DNA of 64,000 bases from Lachnospiraceae bacterium (GTDB taxonomy: Bacteria > Bacillota > Clostridia > Lachnospirales > Lachnospiraceae), in the NCBI GenBank assembly GCA_902362715.1, contig CABIXN010000003.1, positions 194,221-258,220 of the forward strand, written 5' to 3'. How positions within the stretch are numbered: position 1 is the first letter of the stretch; the number at the start of each line of letters is the position of its first letter. This document shows positions 16,753-24,866 of the stretch, in pieces. The notes below the pieces were generated by a model. The model did no database searches, was not told the DNA's origin, and saw nothing but the letters and a program-made list of their open reading frames with translations. The position numbers and the translations under genes are program-made.

Positions 16753-17642
16753 TGCAGTATTCCTATTTTCCAGGGTGTTCCATGGATACTACCGGAATCA
16801 CCTATAAAAAATCAATTGAATATGTCTGCAGCAAAATCGGAATGGTGCTTAGAGAGATTCCTGACTGGAACTGCTGCGGCGCTACCTGTGCCCACTCTAA
16901 AAATGAAAAAGTAGCTTTAGCGCTGCCGGCCAGAAATCTGGCACTTGCAGAGGAAGAGGGGCTGGAGCTGGATGTGGCGGTAGCCTGTGCTTCCTGCTAT
17001 TCCCGTATGAAACATACGGTCCATGCGGCAAGACAGAGTGAAGAGACAAGACAGGAACTGGAAGAAATTATAAACATGCCTTACCGGGCAAAAGCGGATG
17101 TATTAAGTTTTCTGGAGATTTTTGCAAGACCGGAAATGATGCGTTTATGTCAGGAAAAAATGTATCGTACTCTAAAAGGAATGAAGGTGGCTTGCTACTA
17201 TGGCTGTCTGACTTCACGTCCTGTAGAGGTAACTGGAGCTTCCTCCACAGAAAATCCTATGGAAATGGATGAAATCGTTAAACTGACAGGCGCCGTTCCT
17301 GTGGAATGGGATTTTAAAACCGAATGCTGCGGAGCCAGTCATCAGGTAGATGCACCGAAGACGGCAAGACCTCAGCTGGAGAGGATTTTGAAGAATGCTC
17401 AGGCAAACGGAGCTCAGGCTATTATCACAGCCTGTCCCCTGTGCAATTTAAACCTGGATATGAGAGAAGGAGAGCTGAATAAAGCGAATGGAACGGCATA
17501 TAACCTTCCGATTTATCAGTTCACAGAATTACTGGCAGTATGTATGGGAGCAGGTGTAAAGGATATTGGCCTGCAGAAGCATTTCTTCCCGGCATTTGAC
17601 CTGTTAAACGAATATTTGAGGAAGGCAGGTGACACAGTATGA
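16752..17642 (+). CDS. hdrB: Heterodisulfide reductase-type subunit HdrB
   Basis: A 296-residue protein with two CCG domains: the first with Cys-Cys-Gly-Ala-Thr and a later CASC, the second with Cys-Cys-Gly-Ala-Ser and CPLC. In methanogen HdrB such motifs hold two unusual non-cubane [4Fe-4S] clusters where the disulfide is reduced, and both sets are present here. HdrB is the likely exit point for high-potential electrons. No DsrC-like disulfide partner is in the window, so the acceptor is open. It overlaps hdrA by four bases. Confidence 0.92.
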   Translation: MQYSYFPGCSMDTTGITYKKSIEYVCSKIGMVLREIPDWNCCGATCAHSKNEKVALALPARNLALAEEEGLELDVAVACASCYSRMKHTVHAARQSEETRQELEEIINMPYRAKADVLSFLEIFARPEMMRLCQEKMYRTLKGMKVACYYGCLTSRPVEVTGASSTENPMEMDEIVKLTGAVPVEWDFKTECCGASHQVDAPKTARPQLERILKNAQANGAQAIITACPLCNLNLDMREGELNKANGTAYNLPIYQFTELLAVCMGAGVKDIGLQKHFFPAFDLLNEYLRKAGDTV

Positions 17643-19618
17643 GCCGTATAGGCGTATTTGTCTGCCACTGCGGAACCAATATTGCCGGGACCGTAGATGT
17701 AGAGCGTGTAGCAAAAGCAATGGAGCTGGAACCAAATGTGGTATACGCAGCAGATTATAAATATATGTGTTCCGAACCAGGCCAGGCCATGGTAAAGGAA
17801 AAAATTGAAGAATACAATCTGGACCGGATTGTCATCTGTTCTTGTACACCGCGGATGCATGAAAATACTTTCCGTAAAATGCTGGCGGGAACAAAAATCA
17901 ATCCGTATATGCTGGAAATTGCCAATTTAAGAGAGCAGTGTTCCTGGGTGCATACAGATAAAGAAAAGGCCACAGAGAAAGCAATTGATCTGGCCAGAAT
18001 GGCAGTGGCAAAAGTAGACAGAAACAAGCCTCTGCATACATCTACAATCCCCATTCACAAAAAAGCCCTTGTAATCGGCGGCGGTATTGCCGGAATTCAG
18101 GCAGCTCTTGATATTGCAGATGCAGGATATCAAGTAACTCTGTTAGACAGAGAGCCATCCATCGGCGGACGTATGGTTATGCTTGATAAAACATTCCCTA
18201 CGCTTGACTGTTCTGCATGTATCAGTACTCCAAAAATGGTTGAAGTCAGTGCACATCCCAATATTGAATTAAAGACATACTGTGAGCTTGAGGATGTCAG
18301 CGGATATGTGGGAAATTTCGAAGTAACCATTAAGCAGAAAGCTCGTTATGTAAATCATGATCTGTGTACCGGATGCGGACTTTGTGAAACCAAGTGTCCT
18401 ACAAAAGTACTCAGTGAATTTAATCAGGGCATGAGTGAACGACGTGCCATTTATAAATCCTTTGCCCAGGCAGTGCCTGCAAAACCGGTGATTGACGCGG
18501 ATCACTGCAGGAAATTAAAAGACGGAAAATGCGGTGTCTGTGAAAAAGTCTGTCCGTTAGGAGCCATTAAATTTGATGATAAAGAAACAACCTTTACGGA
18601 AACATATGGTGCTATTGTAGTATCTACCGGTTATCAGCTTATTGAATGGCAGAAGCTTTATCCGGAGTACGGCGGCGGAAGATTTAAAGATGTAATCAGC
18701 GGCCTGCAGTTTGAACGTCTTGTGAATGCGTCAGGTCCTACGGAAGGACATATTGTAAGACCTTCTGACCATACAGAACCAAAAGATGTGGTAATTGTAA
18801 AATGCGTAGGCTCCCGTGATCCGAAAAAAGGCAAGAGCTACTGCTCAAGAGCCTGCTGTATGTATGGAGCAAAGCATGCCCATCAGATTTTAGAAAAAAT
18901 ACCGGGTTCCAATGTTTACATTTTCTATATGGATGTGAGAACTCCTGGAAAAGGCTACGAAGAGTTTTATGACAGAACAAGAAATGACGGAGCCCACTAT
19001 ATCAGAGGCCGTGTTTCTAAAATTTACAAAGAGGGCGGCCGGTTAATCTGCCGGGGTGAGGATTCCCTCCTTGGACAGCAGATTTCAGTGGAAGCGGACC
19101 TGGTAATTTTAGAAACAGCTATGGTTCCCGCAGACGGAATCGGAGAAATTGTACATAAACTTGGTATTTCCATGGACGCAGACGGCTGGGTGCAGGAAGC
19201 TCATCCGAAACTTCGTCCGGTAGAGACACAGACCGGCGGCGTCTTTCTGGCAGGAACCTGTCAGGGACCGAAAGATATTCCGGATACGGTTGCCCAGGCA
19301 TCTGCAGCTGCAGTGAAAGTCTGCGGACTCTTCAGCAAAGACGAGATGGAGACCTCGCCAATGACCAGTAAGGTAAGCCAGGATAAATGCTGCGGATGTG
19401 CCCACTGTGTGGCAATGTGTCCGTACAAAGCAATCAGTCTGGTTGAAATTGACGACAGAGACGGAAATAAACGAATCAAACGTATGGCAGCAGAAGTAAA
19501 TACAGGACTCTGCCAGGGATGCGGATGCTGTGCCGCTGCCTGCCGGACCGGAGCTATTGATTTACAGGGCTTTACCAATGAACAGATCTTACGGGAGGTG
19601 GATGCGTTATGTCAGTAG
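17639..19618 (+). CDS. hdrA: Heterodisulfide reductase-type flavin subunit HdrA
   Basis: A 659-residue flavoprotein with the standard HdrA architecture. It has an N-terminal iron-sulfur region (GVFVCHCGTN), a thioredoxin-reductase-like FAD domain (VIGGGIAGIQAA at about residue 142), an inserted ferredoxin domain (CTGCGLCETKCP), and two C-terminal [4Fe-4S] motifs (CCGCAHCVAMCP, CQGCGCCAAACR). HdrA carries the bifurcating FAD in Mvh-Hdr and Flx-Hdr complexes, splitting electron pairs between ferredoxin and a high-potential acceptor. All cofactor motifs look intact. It overlaps flxD by 10 bases. Confidence 0.94.
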   Translation: MSRIGVFVCHCGTNIAGTVDVERVAKAMELEPNVVYAADYKYMCSEPGQAMVKEKIEEYNLDRIVICSCTPRMHENTFRKMLAGTKINPYMLEIANLREQCSWVHTDKEKATEKAIDLARMAVAKVDRNKPLHTSTIPIHKKALVIGGGIAGIQAALDIADAGYQVTLLDREPSIGGRMVMLDKTFPTLDCSACISTPKMVEVSAHPNIELKTYCELEDVSGYVGNFEVTIKQKARYVNHDLCTGCGLCETKCPTKVLSEFNQGMSERRAIYKSFAQAVPAKPVIDADHCRKLKDGKCGVCEKVCPLGAIKFDDKETTFTETYGAIVVSTGYQLIEWQKLYPEYGGGRFKDVISGLQFERLVNASGPTEGHIVRPSDHTEPKDVVIVKCVGSRDPKKGKSYCSRACCMYGAKHAHQILEKIPGSNVYIFYMDVRTPGKGYEEFYDRTRNDGAHYIRGRVSKIYKEGGRLICRGEDSLLGQQISVEADLVILETAMVPADGIGEIVHKLGISMDADGWVQEAHPKLRPVETQTGGVFLAGTCQGPKDIPDTVAQASAAAVKVCGLFSKDEMETSPMTSKVSQDKCCGCAHCVAMCPYKAISLVEIDDRDGNKRIKRMAAEVNTGLCQGCGCCAAACRTGAIDLQGFTNEQILREVDALCQ

Positions 19619-20070
19619 AAAAAAACGAAAACTGGGAACCGCAGATTCTTGCTTTCTGCTGTAACTGGTGTACTTATACAGGAGCTGACCTGGCTGGATT
19701 AAATCGTATGAAATATCCGGAAAATGTCCGCGTTATCCGGGTTCCCTGTTCCAGCCGTGTCAATCCGCAGTTTATCCTTCGGGCATTTCAGAAGGGATGC
19801 GATGGTGTTTTAGTATGCGGCTGCCATCCGGGAGACTGTCATTATGCTACAGGAAATTATTTTACAAGAAGAAGATTTATGCTGATGCAGAGAATGCTTG
19901 AGTACAACGGAATTGATCCAAACCGTTTCCAGGCCAGATGGATATCCGGCTCGGAGGCAGCAAAATTCCGCGATACTGTCACAAGAGTTTCTGCTCAGAT
20001 CAAAGAATTAGGACCGAATAAAAAGTTCCAGGAAACATGGTACAGCAAAGGAGGTGCAAAGGATGAGTAA
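19609..20070 (+). CDS. flxD: MvhD/FlxD-type electron transfer subunit
   Basis: A 153-residue MvhD-family protein that links HdrA to its electron donor module through a [2Fe-2S] cluster. The cysteine pattern is visible: Cys-Cys-Asn-Trp-Cys-Thr-Tyr, VPCSSR, then CGCHPGDCHY. With no hydrogenase genes nearby and NAD-binding FlxA downstream, the donor module is the Flx type rather than Mvh hydrogenase. It overlaps flxC's ribosome site region. Confidence 0.9.
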   Translation: MSVEKNENWEPQILAFCCNWCTYTGADLAGLNRMKYPENVRVIRVPCSSRVNPQFILRAFQKGCDGVLVCGCHPGDCHYATGNYFTRRRFMLMQRMLEYNGIDPNRFQARWISGSEAAKFRDTVTRVSAQIKELGPNKKFQETWYSKGGAKDE

Positions 20071-20899
20071 TATTCAGGAACAAATCCGTCAGAGAGTCCG
20101 CACTTTGCTGGAAGAAGGCGTCATTGGTTACTGTATCGGATGGGGCGCCACACGCTTTGAGGATAAAACCACACCGGTATTTATTACGAAACCGGAAGAT
20201 GCAGACCGCCTTGTATGGAATAAATACTGTATAAACGGAACGGCAAAGTATCTGCTGGATGACTGGTATCCGGAGAAAAAAATCGGCGTTATTATCCGTG
20301 GATGCGACTCCAGAGCTGTAAACCGCCTGATGAAAGACAAACAGGTAAAACGGGAAGACTTATATCTCATAGGAGTGCCCTGTGACGGAAAGGAAAATCC
20401 GGTATGTGAAGGATGCCAGCACAAAAATCCATTGGTTTATGATGAACTGGTGGGGGAGATTGTGTCAGAATCCGTGAATCCGGACCGTTTTAAAGAGATT
20501 GAGGAATTTGAGAAGCTCACACCGGATGCCCGGTATGAATTCTGGGCAAAACAGTATGACAAATGTATTCACTGCTATGCCTGCAGAAATGCCTGTCCCG
20601 CCTGCAATTGTAAAGAATGCTATGCAGACCAGGCCAGAGAAAATTGGCAGGGCAAACAGAATAACCGTAATTCCAATCAGGTTTATGGCCTGACCAGAGC
20701 CTATCATGTGGGCGACCGCTGTATTGAGTGCGGGGAATGTGAACGGGTCTGCCCCATGGGCCTGCCCATTATGCGCCAGACAAAGAAAATGTTAAAAGAC
20801 ATCAATGATCTGTTCGGCGATTATGAGTGCGGACTTGGGGATGACAGAGAGCATGTGCTTGGTGAATTTGATTTATCCGACAGAGATGAATTTATGTAA
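20063..20899 (+). CDS. flxC: Fe-S subunit of the Flx module (FlxC-like)
   Basis: A 278-residue protein with an N-terminal domain of about 160 residues like the F420-hydrogenase beta/HdrA-associated family (RGCDSRAVNRL, VPCDGKENPVCEGC). Two [4Fe-4S] motifs follow in the C-terminal half, CIHCYACRNACPAC and CIECGECERVCP. The ATG at 20063 has GGAGG eight bases upstream; the in-frame GTG at 20054 does not. It should pass electrons between FlxB/FlxA and FlxD. The FlxB versus FlxC naming here follows gene order and is less certain than family membership. Confidence 0.82.
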   Translation: MSNIQEQIRQRVRTLLEEGVIGYCIGWGATRFEDKTTPVFITKPEDADRLVWNKYCINGTAKYLLDDWYPEKKIGVIIRGCDSRAVNRLMKDKQVKREDLYLIGVPCDGKENPVCEGCQHKNPLVYDELVGEIVSESVNPDRFKEIEEFEKLTPDARYEFWAKQYDKCIHCYACRNACPACNCKECYADQARENWQGKQNNRNSNQVYGLTRAYHVGDRCIECGECERVCPMGLPIMRQTKKMLKDINDLFGDYECGLGDDREHVLGEFDLSDRDEFM

Positions 20900-20914
20900 G
20901 GGGGCGGCAGACAG

Positions 20915-21910
20915 ATGCAGTTAAAGAAAACAGATTTAGACAAAGCATTAAAGATACTTGCCGCTGACGCAGGGGTCTTTGTGCCGGGAGAAATAGAAAA
21001 CGTAAAAAGATTTGTTCTGTGGGAAGAGGGCATGGAAGTGGATTTAACCGGTGAAAATACCGTGCTTCCGCCGAAAGATATTTTATTTCCCTGTACAGAA
21101 AAAATGTATCATTATAAGATGGGAAAATCCATAGAGATTAAAGAAGTTGTTACGCAGCCCAAACAGGTGATTTTCGGAATCCGTCCCTGTGATATGCGAA
21201 GCATCGACTGTATGGATAAAGTATTTTTAGAGAAAGGTTATGTAGACAGCTTCTACAGCCGGAGAAGAGATGAGGTTACCTTGTTTGCCATGGGCTGTGT
21301 TTCTGTCTCCAGAACCTGCTTCTGTGACTCCATGGGGCTGGATCCCAACAATGCGCCTAATGCAGATGTTATGATGCATGACGCCGGGGACAGTCTGATT
21401 ATGGAAGCGTATACACAGAAAGGCCGGGATGCGATGGAGCGTCTTGGAGCACTGCTGACAGAAGGGGGAGAGGCATCTGCCAAAACTTCCTGCCGGCTGA
21501 AAGTGAATATGACAGAAGATCTGCCGGAGAAACTTGGAAAAATGTTTGAGCATCCAATCTGGGATGAGGTGACAAGAGCCTGTATCGGATGTGCTGCCTG
21601 TACGTATGTATGCCCAACCTGCTATTGTTTTGATATTGATTCTGACAATCACGGAGCAGAAGGTACCAAGTATCGCTGCTGGGATTCCTGCATGTTCTCT
21701 GACTACAGCAGAATGGCGGGAGGACATAATCCGCGTCCTACGAAAAAGGAACGGGTGCGCAACCGTTATCTGCATAAGCTGTCCTTTTTCTATGATCGTT
21801 ACGGCCAGCTGCTGTGCACAGGCTGCGGCAGATGTGTGGAAAAATGTCCGGCTCATATGGATATTTCGACTTTTATTGATAAAGCTGCGGAGGTGGACTT
21901 AAATGAGTGA
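20915..21910 (+). CDS. flxB: Fe-S subunit of the Flx module (FlxB-like, AsrA/HydB family)
   Basis: A 331-residue protein of the family that includes anaerobic sulfite reductase subunit A and sulfhydrogenase beta subunits. The N-terminal domain contains GIRPCDMRSIDCMDK and SRTCFCDSMG. The C-terminal third has two [4Fe-4S] motifs, CIGCAACTYVCPTC and CTGCGRCVEKCPAH. In AsrAB and HydGB the protein works with an FAD/NAD-binding partner, here flxA, whose start it overlaps by 8 bases. No sulfite reductase gene is present, which supports the Flx assignment. Confidence 0.85.
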   Translation: MQLKKTDLDKALKILAADAGVFVPGEIENVKRFVLWEEGMEVDLTGENTVLPPKDILFPCTEKMYHYKMGKSIEIKEVVTQPKQVIFGIRPCDMRSIDCMDKVFLEKGYVDSFYSRRRDEVTLFAMGCVSVSRTCFCDSMGLDPNNAPNADVMMHDAGDSLIMEAYTQKGRDAMERLGALLTEGGEASAKTSCRLKVNMTEDLPEKLGKMFEHPIWDEVTRACIGCAACTYVCPTCYCFDIDSDNHGAEGTKYRCWDSCMFSDYSRMAGGHNPRPTKKERVRNRYLHKLSFFYDRYGQLLCTGCGRCVEKCPAHMDISTFIDKAAEVDLNE

Positions 21911-22751
21911 AATTAATCACGACTGCACCTGTCATGGAAACCCATTAATTCCCCAGGTGGCCAAAATTATTAAAATTACAGAAGAAACACCGGATGTGAA
22001 AACATTCCGGATACAGACAATGGATGGGAAAATGCCATTTGATCCAAAACCCGGACAGCTTGGAATGATTTCGGCTGTGGGAATTGGAGAAGGTATGTTT
22101 TCCATAACTGCCAAAGGCGAAGACTGGATTGAGTCTTCTATTAAAAAAGTGGGCGTACTGACAGAGGCCCTCCATGAAATGACAACGGGACAGGAAATCG
22201 GAATCCGTGGCCCATACGGAAATCATTTTCCTTATGAAGCTTTAAAAGGAAAAGATCTGATTTTTATCGGCGGCGGCATTGGGCTGGCGCCGGTGCGATC
22301 CCTGATTCGTTATTGTCTGGAGCACCGGTCAGATTATGGACATATAGACATTGTTTATGGTTCCCGTTCACCGGAAGATCTGGTATTCAAAGAGGATTTG
22401 TTTGAAAACTGGCCAAAGGAACCGGATACACGGGTAGAAGTGACAGTGGATAGAGGAGATGCAGACTGGAACGGAAACGTTGGATTTGTTCCGGCTTATG
22501 TGGAAGAGCTGGCGTTTACACCGGAAAATAAAAAAGTAATCTTATGCGGTCCTCCTATTATGATCAAATTCACATCAGAAGCGCTGCTTCGTATGGGATT
22601 TGCAAAAGAGGATGTTATAACAACTCTGGAAATGCGCATGAAGTGCGGTGTAGGAAAATGCGGACGCTGTAATCTGGGCGGAAAACTCATCTGCCTGGAC
22701 GGACCGGTATTTAATCTTGCAGAGCTGGATGAGCTTCCGGACGAAAAATAA
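21903..22751 (+). CDS. flxA: FAD/NAD(P)-binding subunit FlxA
   Basis: A 282-residue ferredoxin-NADP reductase-like protein that should oxidise NAD(P)H and feed the Flx-Hdr complex. It has an FAD-binding barrel (about 15-110, with GPYGNHFP), the NAD-binding GGGIGLAPVRSL at about 123, LCGPPIMI at about 216, and a C-terminal [2Fe-2S] motif CGVGKCGRC...C as in PyrK and AsrB. It is the last gene of the tightly packed hdr-flx run; the methyltransferase gene follows 14 bases later. Confidence 0.9.
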   Translation: MSEINHDCTCHGNPLIPQVAKIIKITEETPDVKTFRIQTMDGKMPFDPKPGQLGMISAVGIGEGMFSITAKGEDWIESSIKKVGVLTEALHEMTTGQEIGIRGPYGNHFPYEALKGKDLIFIGGGIGLAPVRSLIRYCLEHRSDYGHIDIVYGSRSPEDLVFKEDLFENWPKEPDTRVEVTVDRGDADWNGNVGFVPAYVEELAFTPENKKVILCGPPIMIKFTSEALLRMGFAKEDVITTLEMRMKCGVGKCGRCNLGGKLICLDGPVFNLAELDELPDEK

Positions 22752-22765
22752 GGCAGGAGATCAGT

Positions 22766-23488
22766 ATGTTAATCAAATCAGCAAAACAGAGGAAAACAGA
22801 AAAAATATATAAATCCTATGAGCACATCAGTGAAGATTATGATATTATGAATGATATGATGAGCTTTGGAATACACCGGATCTGGAAGCTTAGAACTGCA
22901 GAAGAGATCAAACGCAGGGGCTGTCACCGGATTTTGGATGTGTGCTGCGGAACCGGGGATATGGCGCTGCTTTTGGCTGCTCAAAATCCAAATGCCGCAG
23001 TCACAGCTGTGGACTTTTCCGAAGGGATGCTGAATCAGGCCAGAAAGCGCCAGAAGAAAAAGAATTTGATTAACCTGGAATTTATCAGGAAGAATGCGGA
23101 GCATCTGCCATTTCGAAACGGATATTTTGATTGTGCAGTGATTTCTTTCGGTCTGCGCAGTGTGGCGGATTATGGAAGTGTGCTCCGGGAAATGTACCGT
23201 GTGGTTAGACCGGGCGGATGGATCTACTGTCTGGAGTCTTCCGTTCCGGAAACGAAGGAAGTCAAAACGGCTTACAATGTTTACCGGAATCATATGATTC
23301 CGGCTGCCAGCGCCGTATTAAACGGAAATGGCTGGGAGTATAAACGGATTGCCAGAGCAAACAGCAGATTTCTGTCTAAGAAGAAGCTGGCGGCGCTTAT
23401 GGCTGCATGCGGATTTGTGCATGTGGGATATTACAGCCATATGGCCGGTGTGGCGGCCTGCCATCGGGGGCAGAAGCCGGAAATATAA
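22766..23488 (+). CDS. ubiE: UbiE/MenG-type C-methyltransferase
   Basis: A 240-residue SAM-dependent methyltransferase with the UbiE/MenG signature. The SAM-binding motif is LDVCCGTGDMALLL near residue 53, the second is FGLRSVADYG, and the third is YRVVRPGG. Family members methylate the ring of demethylmenaquinone or a ubiquinone precursor. It starts 14 bases after flxA and therefore belongs to the same transcription unit, tying the electron-transfer genes to quinone-type chemistry. The exact ring substrate is unknown because no headgroup genes are in the window. Confidence 0.88.
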   Translation: MLIKSAKQRKTEKIYKSYEHISEDYDIMNDMMSFGIHRIWKLRTAEEIKRRGCHRILDVCCGTGDMALLLAAQNPNAAVTAVDFSEGMLNQARKRQKKKNLINLEFIRKNAEHLPFRNGYFDCAVISFGLRSVADYGSVLREMYRVVRPGGWIYCLESSVPETKEVKTAYNVYRNHMIPAASAVLNGNGWEYKRIARANSRFLSKKKLAALMAACGFVHVGYYSHMAGVAACHRGQKPEI

Positions 23489-23517
23489 ATAATAAATGCG
23501 GGAAAGGACGAAATACA

Positions 23518-23718
23518 ATGAAAAAATTTTTAAAAGCAGTACTTGCACTTGGAATTATTGGCTACATTGGATACAAAGTATATAAATATTTTACAAAAGA
23601 GCCGGAGTATCAGGAGTTTGATGACAATACAGACGGCGTAGAATTTGATGTAGAGGCAGAAGCAGAAGAATCTCTGGCTGATAAAATCAAAGCGGCAGCG
23701 AAAAAAATAACAGGCTGA
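23518..23718 (+). CDS. Small single-pass membrane protein
   Basis: A 66-residue protein with a Lys-rich start, one hydrophobic helix (about residues 5-22, LKAVLALGIIGYIGYKVY), and an acidic then Lys/Ala-rich cytoplasmic tail. It lies between the UbiE-like and UbiA-like genes, 29 bases after the former, and is closed by a terminator. It could anchor one of the soluble enzymes at the membrane, but that is only a suggestion. I do not recognise a family. Confidence 0.65.
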   Translation: MKKFLKAVLALGIIGYIGYKVYKYFTKEPEYQEFDDNTDGVEFDVEAEAEESLADKIKAAAKKITG

Positions 23719-23761
23719 TAATACGTGTACAGTAACTGGGAACAGAGAAATGATTCTGGAG

Positions 23762-23796
23762 GGCGGAGAATGGAGGTTCTCCGTCTTCTTTTGTTT
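23762..23796 (+). terminator. Intrinsic terminator within the quinone-type cluster
   Basis: GGCGGAGAA (23762-23770) pairs with TTCTCCGTC (23777-23785) around six bases and is followed by a T-rich run. It separates the Mo/Hdr/Flx/UbiE unit from the UbiA/radical SAM pair. Read-through or partial termination is possible since the next gene starts 18 bases later. Confidence 0.65.
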
Positions 23797-23813
23797 GAAC
23801 AGGAGCGGGATAT

Positions 23814-24818
23814 ATGTTAAAAAAGCTGAAATTCTGGTTTCATAATGCCAGACCGGTTTCCCTGCCGCAGAGTGTTATGCCGGCGCTGGCGGCGTTTTTT
23901 CTGGCCGCCGGGGAAACGGGATTTTCCTGGATAACGGGGCTTTTGGCAGTGCTTGGGGGATGTCTTGCCCATCTGGGCATGAATCTGGCGGATGATTATT
24001 TTGATTACAGGAAGAAGGAGACCGGATTTCGTGATCAACTTGCAGGAGAGGGAATCAGAGCCAGAACGAAGAAGTGTGCCTATATTGTCAGCGGCGAAGC
24101 TACGATAAAACAGACTTTGAGGGCCGCGGTGGGATTTGGCATTGCCGCGCTGATTCCGGGAGCTGTTATCTTGTATCAGAGAGGTTTTATAATCCTTCTG
24201 ATTGCGGCAGCTGGAGTTTTTTTGGGAGAGTCTTATTCCGGGGAACCGTTGCGTTTAAGCTACCGGGGACTTGGGGAGCTGGATATCGGAGTGATGTTTG
24301 GACCGCTTTTGATGGCAGGGGTCTTTTTTGCAGCCTGCGGACATCTGTCTTTGAAGCTTTTAGCCCCGGCGCTCAGCATGGGACTTCTGGTAACCAACAT
24401 TTTATATGTACACTCGGTGCTTGATTATGAAGCGGATATGCGGGCAGGCAAAGCAACTATGGCGGCTCTGATAAAGGGAAATACAGGGAGAAAGGCTGTT
24501 TTGAGCTGCTTTTTGTTCCTGCCGTATATATTAACTGTGCTTATGACCGTAACCGGTAAAATGAATCCCATTTATCTGGCCGTACTGGCAACTCTGCCCT
24601 GGGCAGTTTTACTTTACCGGTCTGTGGATACATATATGAAAGAACCGGAAAAGCTGCCGAAACGCAGAGCATGGCATGGCCCTATGAAAAACTGGGAACA
24701 GATTGTTAAGGGAAATCTCTCCTGGTTTATGTTTCGATGGTATCTGGCCCGCAATTTACTGACGGCCTTTGCTTTTATTTTTATTGCGGCATCTGCTGCT
24801 GTATGTATCAAGCAGTAA
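23814..24818 (+). CDS. UbiA/MenA-family prenyltransferase
   Basis: A 334-residue integral membrane protein with about eight to nine hydrophobic helices and the two aspartate motifs of the UbiA superfamily: NLADDYFDYRKK near residue 60 and an HSVLDYEADMRAGK segment near residue 204. Enzymes of this family attach a polyprenyl chain to an aromatic acid; the first motif is closest to MenA, which prenylates dihydroxynaphthoate. With the two-part prenyl synthase and the UbiE-like methyltransferase it completes chain making, prenylation and methylation. The aromatic acceptor may be synthesised elsewhere in the genome or salvaged. Confidence 0.85.
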   Translation: MLKKLKFWFHNARPVSLPQSVMPALAAFFLAAGETGFSWITGLLAVLGGCLAHLGMNLADDYFDYRKKETGFRDQLAGEGIRARTKKCAYIVSGEATIKQTLRAAVGFGIAALIPGAVILYQRGFIILLIAAAGVFLGESYSGEPLRLSYRGLGELDIGVMFGPLLMAGVFFAACGHLSLKLLAPALSMGLLVTNILYVHSVLDYEADMRAGKATMAALIKGNTGRKAVLSCFLFLPYILTVLMTVTGKMNPIYLAVLATLPWAVLLYRSVDTYMKEPEKLPKRRAWHGPMKNWEQIVKGNLSWFMFRWYLARNLLTAFAFIFIAASAAVCIKQ

Positions 24819-24866
24819 TAATTCACTGCATACGGATGTCCGCAGAGGGAGAGGAGAACATTTAGG

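Noticed and set aside
21227-21856. Long antisense reading frame of 209 codons inside flxB
   Set aside because: It lies wholly antisense to a gene with clear Fe-S motifs, has no ribosome site, and its length follows from codon bias of the real gene.
20063-22751. Anaerobic sulfite reductase AsrABC
   Set aside because: FlxB and FlxA resemble AsrA and AsrB, but there is no siroheme-type AsrC gene, and HdrABC plus an MvhD-like gene are adjacent.
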